A stretch of DNA of 64,000 nucleotides from Methylotenera sp. (GTDB taxonomy: Bacteria; Pseudomonadota; Gammaproteobacteria; Burkholderiales; Methylophilaceae). Below are positions 53,062 through 63,363 of this stretch, in pieces. The stretch spans positions 18,239-82,238 of the forward strand of contig NZ_JABFRA010000100.1 of the NCBI RefSeq assembly GCF_013141425.1, read 5' to 3'. Below the pieces are notes generated by a model. It was not told the DNA's origin, did no database searches, and was given only the letters and a program-made list of their open reading frames with translations. A program made the position numbers and the translations under genes. Each line of letters opens with the position of its first letter. The stretch's first letter is position 1.

Positions 53062-54138
53062 TTAGCAAGTGTATGGCGTTGCATCAATCAACGGCTTCTC
53101 ACCTAGCATTAAAGCCGTCACCAATTTTGCGCTCGCTGGCGCCATGGTTAAACCGTATCTAAAATGGCCTGTGTTCAAGTACAGATTTTTTATTGTTGGG
53201 TGTGCGGAAATAGTGGGTAGGTTTTCAGGTGTGCCTGGACGCAGACCACTCCAGTGTTTGAGAATGGGTTGGTTTTTTAACTCGGGCATAATCGCCTCAG
53301 CTTTTGCGCTAATTTCATCGCGTACTTCGCGGGTGACGGCGGCTTCAAAGCCTACATCTTCAAGCGTGCTACCTGCCAATAAATAGCCATCACGGCGAGG
53401 AATCATATAAAAACCTTCTCTGTAGACAATTTGCTCAAGATTTTTTTCAGGTTTGTACAGCAGAATCTGCCCGCGCATGGGTTTGATGTTGAGTTTTGCG
53501 CTGGTTTCTTTAAGCAACTCAAAACTCCAAGCGCCAGAAGTTACCACAAATTGGTCTGCCGTAATCGTTTCGCCATGCGTCGTTTGCCATGCATTTAATG
53601 TTTGCGTTTCTTGCAATGGCAAAAGTTCGGTGTGTTCCAACAGGGTGACGTTATTTTGCTGCAACCATTTACGCATGGCTTGCATGAAATAAGGCGGGCG
53701 AACTTGGCAAACGCTGGGTAGCCAAAGCGCATCTTCACCGCTCAAGGACTGCACACCAAATGCTGAGGCTTTGACTTTTTGCGCGGAAACTAGATTGTTG
53801 GCACACCAAGCAGTGGCGGCATCTGTATCAAATTCCGGTAACAGCAAAAATCCTGATTGTTCAAAGTCAGTATCAATGCCAGTTTCACGTAGTAAACGTT
53901 GGCAGATTTCAGCATAGGATTTTGCACCATAGCTCGTGAGTACATTCACCGCATCCGAGTACAGCCAAGGCAACAGTGGAAAAACGATGCCGCCACCTGC
54001 CCAAGAAGATTCGCCCGAAGTTTGACTGGCGATTTGATTGCGCTCGACTATGGTCACTTTGCAACCGCGACCAACCAGCTCCATTGCGGTCATACAGCCG
54101 ACGATTCCGCCGCCTACAATTACTACATTCTTTTTCAT
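53062..54138 (-). CDS. thiO: Glycine oxidase ThiO
   Basis: ThiO is an FAD-dependent enzyme that oxidises glycine to iminoacetate/glyoxylate for the thiazole half of thiamine. The 358-residue protein begins with the FAD fold VVIVGGGIVGCMTAMEL and contains SWAGGGI, the family's own marker, plus GLRPGTPENLPTI near the end. It lies 10 bp after the Kef-type antiporter gene; no other thi gene or TPP riboswitch is visible nearby. Confidence 0.92.
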   Translation of the reverse strand: MKKNVVIVGGGIVGCMTAMELVGRGCKVTIVERNQIASQTSGESSWAGGGIVFPLLPWLYSDAVNVLTSYGAKSYAEICQRLLRETGIDTDFEQSGFLLLPEFDTDAATAWCANNLVSAQKVKASAFGVQSLSGEDALWLPSVCQVRPPYFMQAMRKWLQQNNVTLLEHTELLPLQETQTLNAWQTTHGETITADQFVVTSGAWSFELLKETSAKLNIKPMRGQILLYKPEKNLEQIVYREGFYMIPRRDGYLLAGSTLEDVGFEAAVTREVRDEISAKAEAIMPELKNQPILKHWSGLRPGTPENLPTISAHPTIKNLYLNTGHFRYGLTMAPASAKLVTALMLGEKPLIDATPYTC

Positions 54139-54148
54139 AATTTATTAA

Positions 54149-56134
54149 TTACTTAGTAGCTACGCGGCCAATTAATAAGGCATTCTGCGCATTTGTTAAA
54201 CCAGTCGGTTGACCAAGCAACACAATCACATCGCCTTCTGCAAGCTCACTATCATTGTTAGGCACCGTGCCATTGGAATTTGGGCGTCGAATGGATTTAA
54301 CTTTCACCTCAAAACTCTCCAATTGTAGATCAGCCAAACGCCTTCCAATCGCATAAGACCCAGGGGAAACGATGACCGAATGCAGTCGCACTTGCTGTTT
54401 TTCTAAAGACTCATCTTCTGCATCGGAAACCCCATGAAAATAGCCTTTAAATAGCTGATAGCGTTCTTCACGAAAAATACGGATGCGTTTCACTACGCGA
54501 TGAAGCGGCACACCCAGTAACATTAAGGCATGTGAGGCCAGCATTAAACTGCCTTCTAAAATCTCGGGAACGACTTCTGTAGCGCCCGCTTCACGCAGTG
54601 CTTCCATATTAGAATCATCCACGGTACGGACAATGACGGGCAGTTGCGGGTAATTTTCTTGCACAATATGCAGAATTTTCATGGCCGCACGATTGTCTGC
54701 ATAACTGATAATGAGCGCTTTGGCGCGTGCGCTACCTGCCGCGTCTAGCACCACACGTCGGGCCGCATCGCCAAACATCACGTTTTCACCAGCGGCGGAA
54801 GCCTCAAGTACCCGCGTTGGGTCAATGTCGAGCGCGACATAAGGGATATGCTCTTCTCTTAAAAATCGGCCTAAATACTGGCCACTGCGCCCATAACCGC
54901 AAATAATCACATGATTATGTAAGTGCTTACCAACATCATCGATATCCTGCACCACTTGGCCGCTATTGCGCGTGTAACTGCGCACCATTTTTCTGGCTAA
55001 TCGACCATTGTATTGAATCAGAAAGGGTGCAATCACCATCGAAAGCAGCGATGCCGCCAATACCACTTGTAAAGCTTGTCCGCTAATTAACTTTTGTTCA
55101 ACGCCAAGTGCCAGAATCACGAAGCTAAATTCTCCCGCTTGCGCCAGTATCAAGCCTGTACGAATGGCCACGCCCCATTCATATTTGACGAGTCTTACCA
55201 CCAAAGCCACTACCGCCGCCTTGAAAGCGATGAATGAAACCAAAACCAACAGTACCATGCCAATATGGTTAGCAATTTGTTGCAGGTTTAGCAACATTCC
55301 AACGCTGATAAAAAACAAACCAAGCAAGATGTCTCGAAACGGTGAAATGTCTGACTCCACCTGATAGCGAAATTTTGTTTCTGAAATCAACATGCCAGCG
55401 ATAAAGGCACCCAATGCGTAAGATAAACCCGCCAACTTAGTTGCAAAGGCCAATAGTAAGGTAATCATCAGCACGTTCATTACAAATAACTCACGTGAGC
55501 GCTGACTGGCCACAATGTTAAACCAAGGATTGATTAACCATTTACCCACAGTAAATAAAAATAACAGCATGGCGGCGGCTTTTAATAATGCCAAACCAAG
55601 CACATCGGTTAAATTGGCCCCCACAATACCCAGTGCTGGAATAAGTACCAACACTGGCACTACCGCAATATCTTGAAAAAGTAATACACCGATACTCAAA
55701 CGACCATGGCGTGAATTTAAGTCAACCCGCTCCGCTAGAATTTTAGAAACAATCGCCGTGGATGACATGGCCAAAGCTGCGGCAATCACAAAAGCCGCAG
55801 ACCAATCTAATCCGCTGAGTTTTGCTATGCTCATAATAATAGCCAAGGTAAGAGCCACCTGCGCACCACCTAAGCCCAAAACCTTTTTACGCATGGCATA
55901 AAGCTGCGGCAAACTGAATTCCAAACCGATACTAAACATTAAAAATACAATACCAAATTCGGCAAACTCACGGCTAGATTCAGTATCGGGCAATAAGCCA
56001 AAAGTGTTCGGCCCAAGCGCCAAACCCACTAAAAAATACGCCAGCATTGCAGGTAGTCGTAGTTTGCGAAATAAAGCTACCGCCAGCACTGAGCTGATGA
56101 GTAGAATTAATACTAAGGGCAATGCTTCAAACAT
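54149..56134 (-). CDS. CPA2-type cation:proton antiporter (Kef/RosB-like) with RCK domains
   Basis: A 661-residue inner-membrane antiporter with about twelve helices (1-380), a cytoplasmic TrkA-N (RCK) nucleotide-binding domain (about 408-525, VIICGYGRSGQYLGRFL) and a TrkA-C domain (about 570-655). This is the KefB/KefC/RosB plan, driving K+ or Na+ efflux against protons under redox or ligand control. No KefF/KefG-type ancillary oxidoreductase is adjacent. It precedes thiO. Confidence 0.92.
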   Translation of the reverse strand: MFEALPLVLILLISSVLAVALFRKLRLPAMLAYFLVGLALGPNTFGLLPDTESSREFAEFGIVFLMFSIGLEFSLPQLYAMRKKVLGLGGAQVALTLAIIMSIAKLSGLDWSAAFVIAAALAMSSTAIVSKILAERVDLNSRHGRLSIGVLLFQDIAVVPVLVLIPALGIVGANLTDVLGLALLKAAAMLLFLFTVGKWLINPWFNIVASQRSRELFVMNVLMITLLLAFATKLAGLSYALGAFIAGMLISETKFRYQVESDISPFRDILLGLFFISVGMLLNLQQIANHIGMVLLVLVSFIAFKAAVVALVVRLVKYEWGVAIRTGLILAQAGEFSFVILALGVEQKLISGQALQVVLAASLLSMVIAPFLIQYNGRLARKMVRSYTRNSGQVVQDIDDVGKHLHNHVIICGYGRSGQYLGRFLREEHIPYVALDIDPTRVLEASAAGENVMFGDAARRVVLDAAGSARAKALIISYADNRAAMKILHIVQENYPQLPVIVRTVDDSNMEALREAGATEVVPEILEGSLMLASHALMLLGVPLHRVVKRIRIFREERYQLFKGYFHGVSDAEDESLEKQQVRLHSVIVSPGSYAIGRRLADLQLESFEVKVKSIRRPNSNGTVPNNDSELAEGDVIVLLGQPTGLTNAQNALLIGRVATK

Positions 56135-56310
56135 AGTTTACTTTTTAACCTTTGTATATTCCGTGTCGGATTGAACTCTATTGTTTCACATCTTCAATCG
56201 AATATTTAATATCCGTCACATTTTCTTTTAACTAGCGTATTCAAACAATAGCCGCAATAGCAAAAATTATGCCTAAAACTAAAATAGTTACTTAAAATAA
56301 CAAAATTATT

Positions 56311-56346
56311 GCCAGATAGTTGTGACATAGACTTTATATATCTGGC
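56311..56346. promoter_or_regulatory. 8-bp dyad GCCAGATA/TATCTGGC upstream of kdsD
   Basis: A perfect inverted repeat with a 20-base spacer sits 56-91 bp before the kdsD start, overlapping a candidate promoter (TATACT at 56356-56361, weak TTTATA at 56333-56338). It may be an operator or cruciform; no regulator is implied. The rest of the 267-bp gap between the antiporter gene and kdsD is AT-rich and shows nothing else I can name. Confidence 0.35.
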
Positions 56347-56401
56347 ATTCCCTTTTATACTAACAGCCAATTATGTCAATTAAACTGATTCATAAAGCAC
56401 A

Positions 56402-57406
56402 ATGTCATTAAGTCTTAAAGCCCAGCAAGCTACAAAAAATAAACAACCAACGCTGCAATTGGCGCGCGAGGTATTATTGCTTGAAGCCAATGAGATTAAT
56501 ACACTTGCAGACCGGCTTGATAATCATTTTACCGAAGCAGTTGCTCTGATTTTAAATTGCACTGGGCGAGTTGTTGTTAGCGGTATGGGAAAATCCGGCC
56601 ACATTGGAGGCAAAATTGCCTCTACTCTGGCTAGCACAGGAACACCTGCCTTTTTTATGCACCCTGCAGAAGCTAGCCATGGTGATTTAGGCATGATTAC
56701 CGCTGGCGACGTTGTGATTACCTTATCAAATTCTGGTGAAAGCGATGAGATTCTCGCCATTGTTACTCCGCTAAAACGACTCGGCGCAAGCATCATCGCC
56801 ATTACTGGCAATGATGCTTCTACCTTGGCGAAGGCCGCAGACATTCATTTAAGTGCGAGTGTCGCAAAAGAAGCCTGTCCACTAGGTTTGGCGCCCACTT
56901 CAAGTACTACGGTGGCTTTAGCACTGGGCGATGCACTGGCTTTATGTGTGTTGGATCAACGCGACTTTACTGCAGAAGATTTTGCTCGCTCTCATCCTGG
57001 CGGCAGTCTAGGTCGCAGATTATTGATTCATGTTCATGACCTGATGCGTACAGGTGACAATATTCCACAAGTCACAGCAGAGGCTTCACTCTCGCAAGGC
57101 TTATTGGAAATGACGCACAAAGGCCTAGGTTTAACTGCGATTGTAGACGCGAATAATGCACCGATTGGCATCTTTACCGATGGTGATTTGCGCCGTGCAT
57201 TTGAACAAAACGTCAATGCAGCCACCTCAAACATTGCCGACGTGATGCACAAAAATCCGCTTACTATCCATCAAGCTAAATTAGCCATAGAAGCGGTTGA
57301 GATTATGGAACAACACAAAATAAATGCCTTATTAGTAACCGATGATGCAGGTGTTCTAGTCGGCGCATTGAATATGCACGACCTTTTACTCGCTAAGGTG
57401 GTTTAA
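56402..57406 (+). CDS. kdsD: D-arabinose 5-phosphate isomerase KdsD (KpsF/GutQ family)
   Basis: KdsD interconverts ribulose 5-phosphate and arabinose 5-phosphate, the first step to Kdo of LPS. The 334-residue protein has a SIS domain (about 45-180, with SGMGKSGHIGGK and HPAEASHGDLG) and two CBS domains (about 215-330). It begins the operon kdsD-kdsC-lptC-lptA-lptB-rpoN; kdsC follows after 5 bp. Confidence 0.96.
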   Translation: MSLSLKAQQATKNKQPTLQLAREVLLLEANEINTLADRLDNHFTEAVALILNCTGRVVVSGMGKSGHIGGKIASTLASTGTPAFFMHPAEASHGDLGMITAGDVVITLSNSGESDEILAIVTPLKRLGASIIAITGNDASTLAKAADIHLSASVAKEACPLGLAPTSSTTVALALGDALALCVLDQRDFTAEDFARSHPGGSLGRRLLIHVHDLMRTGDNIPQVTAEASLSQGLLEMTHKGLGLTAIVDANNAPIGIFTDGDLRRAFEQNVNAATSNIADVMHKNPLTIHQAKLAIEAVEIMEQHKINALLVTDDAGVLVGALNMHDLLLAKVV

Positions 57407-57411
57407 GTTAA

Positions 57412-57972
57412 ATGACAAACTACACTCTAAGCCCCGAGTTAAACGAACGCTTTAAAAACATCAAGTTGCTGGTGCTGGATGTCGATGGCGTTATGACTAA
57501 CGGCGGACTAACAATTGGTGATGATGGCCAAGAATATAAAACCTTTCACTCGCATGACGGCCTTGGCATGAAATTACTGAAAGCAACAGGTGTTGAACTG
57601 GCGATTATTACTGGGCGCACCTCGAATGTGGTAAAAAAGCGTGCCGAAACTACTGGGGTCGCGCACTTTTATCAAGGCGCAGAAGACAAATTAGTGGCAT
57701 TCAACGACTTGGTGCATAAAAGTAACTTACAGGCGTATCAATGTGCGTTTATGGGTGATGATGTGGTGGATTTACCGCCCATGCTCAAATGTGGCTTGGC
57801 ACTGGCGGTGCCAGATTCACCAGCTTTGGTACTTCAACACGCACACTATGTAACCAAAAAAGCAGGTGGGTTTGGTGCGGTGCGCGAAATTTGCGAGCTG
57901 ATTATGCAAGCACAAGGGACATTTGATGCACAAATGGCAAAATTTTTAACCCAAGCCAGTATTGCCAATTAA
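57412..57972 (+). CDS. kdsC: 3-deoxy-D-manno-octulosonate 8-phosphate phosphatase KdsC
   Basis: KdsC is a HAD-family phosphatase without a large cap, which releases Kdo from Kdo-8-phosphate. The 186-residue protein has LDVDGVMTNG (HAD motif I), IITGRTS (motif II), a Lys in KLVAF and GDDVVDLPPM (motif III). Its place after kdsD fits. Confidence 0.95.
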   Translation: MTNYTLSPELNERFKNIKLLVLDVDGVMTNGGLTIGDDGQEYKTFHSHDGLGMKLLKATGVELAIITGRTSNVVKKRAETTGVAHFYQGAEDKLVAFNDLVHKSNLQAYQCAFMGDDVVDLPPMLKCGLALAVPDSPALVLQHAHYVTKKAGGFGAVREICELIMQAQGTFDAQMAKFLTQASIAN

Positions 57973-58031
57973 AAATATGCCTACTAAAGAAAAGTGTAAA
58001 CCCTTAACTTGTGGCACGGTAATTTCATAAA

Positions 58032-58733
58032 ATGGCCGTAAGCAATCGTTCGGCCATTGTTTACCCGATAGCATTGCTATCATTAGTTGGATTGCTAACC
58101 GCTTGGATTAACCACATGGTTCAACCACCAGAACCAAAATTGGATGGCAGCAGTAGACATGACCCAGATTACATTATGAGTAATTTTGTAACCACACAAA
58201 CGGATAAGGATGGACGCTTACGTTATAAATTGGCTGCGGCGGAGATGAAGCATTTTCCTGATAATGACACGACAGATTTACAACTGCCGCGCTTTACCCA
58301 GTTTGCTGTCAACAAACCGTATACCGAAGTTGAAGCTTTGCGCGGCTATGTTTCGAGCGATGGCGAACAAGTGCAATTAGTAGACAAAGTCAAAATCAAG
58401 CGTCAGGCTTTTGCTGAAAAAGGTGAAATGACCATTGAAACAGACTATTTAAACATCTTGCCTAATCAAGATTTAGTGCAAACCAATAGCCCAGTGGTGA
58501 TAAAACAAGCACCTAAAACCGTTATTTATGCCACGGGCATGATTTACGAAAAAAAAACACGCACCGTCACCTTGTTGCATAATGTACGTGCACATTATGA
58601 AAAACCAGCTAAAACGAATCAGGTAACTACAGTTAAACCAATAAAAGTTAAACCAATAAGTAATCAAGAAACAGCTTCAACAGTAAAAAAATCCAACACG
58701 AATAATGCGCGCATTCGGAGACGCTATGAGTAA
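58032..58733 (+). CDS. lptC: LPS export system protein LptC
   Basis: LptC is the bitopic inner-membrane protein that receives LPS from LptB2FG and passes it to LptA. The 233-residue protein has one N-terminal helix (about 9-25), a jellyroll domain (about 50-190) and a basic Lys/Thr-rich C-terminal extension of about 35 residues. It overlaps the lptA start by 8 bp. Confidence 0.9.
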   Translation: MAVSNRSAIVYPIALLSLVGLLTAWINHMVQPPEPKLDGSSRHDPDYIMSNFVTTQTDKDGRLRYKLAAAEMKHFPDNDTTDLQLPRFTQFAVNKPYTEVEALRGYVSSDGEQVQLVDKVKIKRQAFAEKGEMTIETDYLNILPNQDLVQTNSPVVIKQAPKTVIYATGMIYEKKTRTVTLLHNVRAHYEKPAKTNQVTTVKPIKVKPISNQETASTVKKSNTNNARIRRRYE

Positions 58734-59415
58734 CCAATCCATAAAAATACAACCTAATCTGTTGATAAGTTTAACGCTAGCCTGCTTAACAATGGGTTTC
58801 GCCAGCCTTGTCTTTGCAGAAGCGGCCGATCGCGACAAGCCTATTGATTTGGAAGCGGATTCTGTAAAAGTGGATGACGCCAAGCAAATTAGCACTTACT
58901 CGGGCAATGTCATTTTAAAACAAGGCACCCTAATTATTCGTGCCGACAAATTGGTGGTGCGTGAAGACAGCGCGGGCTTTCAGCACAGCACCTCAACTGG
59001 CAATCCTACCACCTTCAAACAAAAACGTGAGGGTAAAAATGAATATATGGAAGGTAGTGCATTGCGCATTGAATACGATGGTCGCATGGATAAAGTGCAG
59101 CTATACACGAACGCTTGGGTAAAGCGCGGCGAAGATATCGTACACGGCAATTACATTAGCTATGACGCTAATACAGAATATGCCGAGGTGATAGGCGGCA
59201 CAAAATCTGCCGATGGCGTGACTACAGGTAGCGGCCGTGTGCACGCCATTATTCAGCCAAAAAACAAAAAAGCCACTGACCCGGCAACTGAGGCGCCTAA
59301 AAATACAGGCAGTGGCGGCGGGAGTTCTAGCATCTCTCCATTGAAAGACACGCGATTTAGTCGAACCATTAGCCTACCCCCTGAAGTAAAATCGGTAGAT
59401 GTTGAAGCAAAATAA
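58726..59415 (+). CDS. lptA: LPS transport periplasmic protein LptA
   Basis: LptA forms the periplasmic bridge that carries LPS to the outer membrane. The 229-residue protein has a signal peptide (cleavage near VFAEA, about residue 33) and the OstA jellyroll (DRDKPIDLEADSVKVDDA, then NVILKQGTL, EYMEGSALRIEY). The ATG at 58726 is chosen: it has GGAG five bases upstream and overlaps the lptC stop; a start at 58705 adds seven residues. The C-terminal Ser/Gly/Lys region is longer than in E. coli. Confidence 0.93.
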   Translation: MSNQSIKIQPNLLISLTLACLTMGFASLVFAEAADRDKPIDLEADSVKVDDAKQISTYSGNVILKQGTLIIRADKLVVREDSAGFQHSTSTGNPTTFKQKREGKNEYMEGSALRIEYDGRMDKVQLYTNAWVKRGEDIVHGNYISYDANTEYAEVIGGTKSADGVTTGSGRVHAIIQPKNKKATDPATEAPKNTGSGGGSSSISPLKDTRFSRTISLPPEVKSVDVEAK

Positions 59416-59448
59416 TCGCCTGACACTTAAAATAATGAATATGCAAAA

Positions 59449-60171
59449 ATGAGCGAACTGATAGTCGAAAATTTACGTAAATCGTACAAAACACGCACTG
59501 TAGTGCAAGACATTTCTTTGCGCATAAAAAGTGGTGAAGTAGTAGGTTTGCTTGGCCCGAATGGCGCAGGCAAAACCACTAGCTTCTATATGATGGTGGG
59601 CCTAGTTGCTTTAGACGATGGCAAAATTATGCTCGATGGCAACGACTTAAGCCGCATGCCAATTCATAAGCGTGCTCGACTAGGGTTATCTTATTTACCG
59701 CAAGAACCTTCTATCTTTCGCAAATTGACAGTTTCTGAAAACATTCTTGCGGTGCTACAACTACAAGACATGACTGAAGAGGCGATGGATGAAAAACTGG
59801 AATCCTTACTCGAAGAACTGCATATTGAACATATCCGCGACAGCGCGGCCGTGAGTTTATCCGGTGGTGAGCGCCGCCGGGTTGAAATTGCGCGGTGCCT
59901 TGCATCCAATCCTAGCTTTATTTTGCTGGATGAACCTTTTGCAGGGATAGACCCGATTGCCGTGATTGATATACAAAAAATTATTCACTTTTTAACTGCT
60001 CGCAATATTGGCGTTTTGATTACCGACCACAACGTACGTGAAACTTTGGGTATTTGCGATCGTGCCTACATCGTGAATCAAGGCCATGTTTTTGCATCAG
60101 GCATTCCAAGTGAAATCGTAGAAAATGAGCGCGTGCGTGAAGTTTATTTAGGCAAAGATTTTAGACTATGA
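59449..60171 (+). CDS. lptB: LPS export ABC transporter ATP-binding protein LptB
   Basis: LptB is the ATPase that drives LPS extraction through LptF and LptG. The 240-residue protein has Walker A (GPNGAGKTT), the signature LSGGERRR, Walker B ([12 protein letters not shown]) and the H-loop His in ITDHNVRE. The next gene, rpoN, overlaps its last 4 bases (ATGA). Confidence 0.97.
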   Translation: MSELIVENLRKSYKTRTVVQDISLRIKSGEVVGLLGPNGAGKTTSFYMMVGLVALDDGKIMLDGNDLSRMPIHKRARLGLSYLPQEPSIFRKLTVSENILAVLQLQDMTEEAMDEKLESLLEELHIEHIRDSAAVSLSGGERRRVEIARCLASNPSFILLDEPFAGIDPIAVIDIQKIIHFLTARNIGVLITDHNVRETLGICDRAYIVNQGHVFASGIPSEIVENERVREVYLGKDFRL

Positions 60172-61751
60172 AACAAGGCTTACAACTCAAATTTTCTCAA
60201 AACCTATCACTAACGCCACAGTTGCAGCAAGCGATTCGCTTATTGCAACTTTCTACTTTAGAACTCAATCAAGAAATTGATTTACTGATGCAAACCAACC
60301 CATTGCTAGAACGTGGCGATGACGGTGAAGATGAATACGGCAACTCTACAGATAACATTGAAGACGAAGTCACGCTGAACACAACCAGCAACGATGGAAA
60401 TACCGCAGAACCGAATCAAGATTTTGACGCTAATATTGATTTTGAGCTCGACAAAACCAATACCGACTTTTCAGAAAGTAAAACCGAATTAAGCTCAACG
60501 GAATCTTCCGACTTTGAAGCTAGCACGACTGAATTTGAGGCAAATGCCAGCGATTTCTCAGCCGAATTCAACGATGAATATGACGAGTATTCAAATGGTA
60601 GCCTGTGGGACGAAAATAATACGCCTGCGGATGACGACAGCGATTTCAAACAACAAGAAACCTTGCAAGTCAGTTTACGCGAACACTTACTGTCTCAACT
60701 CAAATTGATGCCGCTATCCGAGCGCGATCAAACACTGACTTTATTACTCGTAGATAGTATTAATGAAGATGGCTATTTAGAAGAGTCGCTAGAAGACATT
60801 GCGGAACAAATGCCGCCTGAGCTTGAAATTGACGCGCTAGAGCTACAAACCGCCTTGCATCATGTGCAAAATCTAGACCCCGCAGGCGTAGGTGCGCGTA
60901 ATCTAAGTGAATGCCTATTATTGCAGCTTGATTTACTCCCTAAATATACCCCACATTTGGCGCTTGCCAAGCTAATGGCCAAGCATTATTTGCCCGCATT
61001 GGGCGCCCGCGACTTTGGTAAATTGCGTAAAGAATTGGGTTGCGATGAATCCACACTAAAAAGTGTGCAACAGCTTATAACTAATTTGAACCCACGCCCA
61101 GGCAGTGCGTTCAGCGTGATTGGTTCTGAGCATTACATACAGCATGAAGTCATTATTAAAAAAGTAAAAGGCATTTGGATTGCCAGCCTGAATGACGCGG
61201 TGATTCCAAAACTGAAAATCAATCAACTCTACGCCAATATTTTAAAACGCAACCGCGATAGCTCGAGCCAATATTTACAAAGCCAGATGCAAGAAGCTAA
61301 ATGGATGATTAAAAATATTCAACAGCGTTTTTCTACTATATTGCGTGTATCTCAAGCGATTACTGACCGTCAACGCAACTTTTTGGAATATGGTGAAGTT
61401 GCCATGAAGCCGCTAGTACTACGTGAAATCGCTGAAGAACTTGAATTGCATGAATCCACCATCTCGCGCGTCACCAATAACAAATACATGCTGACGCCAC
61501 GCGGTATTTTTGAATTGAAATACTTTTTTGGTAGCTCGGTTGCAACCGATACCGGCGGCACCTGTTCAGCTACTGCGATACGTGCGCTGATCAAGCAGTT
61601 GGTCGAACAAGAAAATCCTAAGAAACCATTTTCTGACAACCAAATTACTGATCTACTAGCCAAACAAGGCATCGTAGTGGCGCGTCGCACCATAGCAAAA
61701 TATCGTGAATCACTCAATATTGCCCCTGCCAGTTTGCGCAAAACACTTTAG
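60168..61751 (+). CDS. rpoN: RNA polymerase sigma-54 factor RpoN
   Basis: Sigma-54 recognises -24/-12 promoters and needs AAA+ activators such as the PilR-like protein at 12.5 kb. The 527-residue protein has the Gln/Leu-rich region I (about 1-50), an unusually long acidic region II (about 45-165, rich in Asp, Glu, Ser, Thr and Asn), the core-binding region III, and the RpoN box [10 protein letters not shown] (505-514). Usual neighbours hpf and ptsN do not follow; fecI does. Confidence 0.96.
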   Translation: MKQGLQLKFSQNLSLTPQLQQAIRLLQLSTLELNQEIDLLMQTNPLLERGDDGEDEYGNSTDNIEDEVTLNTTSNDGNTAEPNQDFDANIDFELDKTNTDFSESKTELSSTESSDFEASTTEFEANASDFSAEFNDEYDEYSNGSLWDENNTPADDDSDFKQQETLQVSLREHLLSQLKLMPLSERDQTLTLLLVDSINEDGYLEESLEDIAEQMPPELEIDALELQTALHHVQNLDPAGVGARNLSECLLLQLDLLPKYTPHLALAKLMAKHYLPALGARDFGKLRKELGCDESTLKSVQQLITNLNPRPGSAFSVIGSEHYIQHEVIIKKVKGIWIASLNDAVIPKLKINQLYANILKRNRDSSSQYLQSQMQEAKWMIKNIQQRFSTILRVSQAITDRQRNFLEYGEVAMKPLVLREIAEELELHESTISRVTNNKYMLTPRGIFELKYFFGSSVATDTGGTCSATAIRALIKQLVEQENPKKPFSDNQITDLLAKQGIVVARRTIAKYRESLNIAPASLRKTL

Positions 61752-61776
61752 ACCTGAATAACCATTCATTTATCCT

Positions 61777-62355
61777 ATGCGCATTGCGAGTGTCTTACAA
61801 AGTAGTAGTATCAAGCAAGCGCAGAACATTGCCTTAGACAACAATGTTTCATCGATTGGCTTATCGCTCCTGCACGACATCTATGCGAACAACTATGGCT
61901 GGTTAGTTAAATTACTGAATAAAAAATTAAGTTGCCAGCATAGTGCGGCAGATTTAGCGCAAGAGACTTTTCTTAAGCTACTACATAAAAACAATCACAT
62001 TGGCATTATTGAACCCCGCGCGTACTTAACCACCATCGCACACGGTTTGATGGTGAGTCTCATTCGCCGGCGAGAACTCGAAAAAACTTACCTTGCAGCG
62101 CTGGCCAATATCCCCGTTGCCGAGCAACCCTCTGCTGAAGCGAGGTTAATCACTTTAGAAACCTTAGTGCAGCTTGATGCGATGCTAGACGGCATGCCAC
62201 CTAAAGTACGCAAGGCCTATTTATTACTACAGTTAGAAGGCTTAAGTTACGCCGAGATTGCCAATCAGCTTGGCGTAACAAGCCGCTCTGTTACAAACTA
62301 CATAGCCAAAGCCGCGTTACATTGTGCAATTTTTAAGCAGCATTTATCGAATTAA
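61777..62355 (+). CDS. FecI-like ECF sigma factor
   Basis: A 192-residue ECF sigma of the iron-starvation (FecI) group. Region 2 reads LNKKLSCQHSAADLAQETFLKLL and region 4 GLSYAEIANQLGVTSRSVTNYIAKA, matching FecI members. It is paired with fecR (26 bp on) and a TonB-dependent receptor with an STN domain, the three-part cell-surface signalling arrangement. It starts 25 bp after rpoN, with no room for a full promoter of its own upstream. Confidence 0.9.
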   Translation: MRIASVLQSSSIKQAQNIALDNNVSSIGLSLLHDIYANNYGWLVKLLNKKLSCQHSAADLAQETFLKLLHKNNHIGIIEPRAYLTTIAHGLMVSLIRRRELEKTYLAALANIPVAEQPSAEARLITLETLVQLDAMLDGMPPKVRKAYLLLQLEGLSYAEIANQLGVTSRSVTNYIAKAALHCAIFKQHLSN

Positions 62356-62381
62356 ATGAGTTTCACTTTATTAAAACGCTC

Positions 62382-63326
62382 ATGTTAAAACCTTCGCAAG
62401 CAATGGTCGCTGCCAGCCAATGGTATGCAAAATTAGCTTCGGGAGAAGCCAATGAACGTGACTACGCGGCTTGGCAAAGCTGGAAAGATGCCAGCAGCAA
62501 ACATGCCCAAGCTTGGCAGCAGTTAGAAGAAATCAATCAGCAATTTCAGCAATTACCACCTAAAGTAGGTTTAACAACTTTACAAAAACCAGCGCCGCCA
62601 CGCAGACAAGCATTGAAACAACTCGCTGTAATGTTTAGTGTAGGCACGGCCAGCTGGTATACCTACCAAGAGCAACCTTGGCGTGAATTATTAGCAGACT
62701 ACAAAACCGCTGTGGGTGAGACTCGCGAAATACAGCTCGCGGATGGCACGCAGCTTTACCTAAATACCAATACCACCATTAATGTGCTGTATAACAACCA
62801 GCAGCGACAAGTAGAGTTGATAGAAGGTGAAGTGCTGATTAAAACAGGCCACCAAGATACCGCACAGCGCAACTTTACCGTAAAAACGCAATATGGTTTG
62901 GTAACAGCATTAGGCACCCATTTTTCTGTTCGTAATTTTGCAGATTACACAAAAGCCAGCCTATTTGAAGGTCAAATTAAAGTAGAGCCTGAAAGCAACC
63001 TAGGGCAAAATATTGTCCTAAATGCAGGGGAATCTATCAACTTTACTAGCACGCAACTATCACGCCCTGAAAAAGCAAGGCTAACCGATGCTGCATGGTC
63101 AAAAGGTATTTTAGTAGCATATGCCATGCCCTTAGCGCAATTCTTGGCGGAACTCTCACGTTACCGTCCAGGCTTGTTGCGCTGCGACCCCGCAGTCGCC
63201 AAACTTGAAATTTCCGGCTCGTTTCCCACACAAGATACCGATGCCGTACTTGAAACGCTTACCAACACCTTGCCTGTTCGCATCCACACAATAATGGGAT
63301 ATTGGACGACTATTCAAGCCAGTTAA
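62382..63326 (+). CDS. FecR family anti-sigma/signal transducer
   Basis: A 314-residue inner-membrane regulator. A cytoplasmic DUF4880-type N-terminal domain (about 5-60: AASQWYAKLASGEANERDYAAWQ) binds the sigma factor; a short hydrophobic segment (about 79-94) crosses the membrane; the periplasmic FecR domain (about 112-205) has VGETREIQLADGTQLYLN. In FecIRA systems FecR senses the loaded receptor and activates the sigma. It sits between that sigma gene and the receptor. Confidence 0.92.
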   Translation: MLKPSQAMVAASQWYAKLASGEANERDYAAWQSWKDASSKHAQAWQQLEEINQQFQQLPPKVGLTTLQKPAPPRRQALKQLAVMFSVGTASWYTYQEQPWRELLADYKTAVGETREIQLADGTQLYLNTNTTINVLYNNQQRQVELIEGEVLIKTGHQDTAQRNFTVKTQYGLVTALGTHFSVRNFADYTKASLFEGQIKVEPESNLGQNIVLNAGESINFTSTQLSRPEKARLTDAAWSKGILVAYAMPLAQFLAELSRYRPGLLRCDPAVAKLEISGSFPTQDTDAVLETLTNTLPVRIHTIMGYWTTIQAS

Positions 63327-63363
63327 AGTTGGCCCAATAAATAAGCTCATACCATACTTTTTT

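Noticed and set aside
53000-54138. TPP riboswitch for thiO
   Set aside because: thiO starts 10 bp after the antiporter gene, with no leader to hold a riboswitch, and no THI-box sequence was recognised.
56341-56361. Possible sigma-54 promoter TGGC... before kdsD
   Set aside because: The -12 GC element is missing at the required spacing; a sigma-70-type TATACT fits better.
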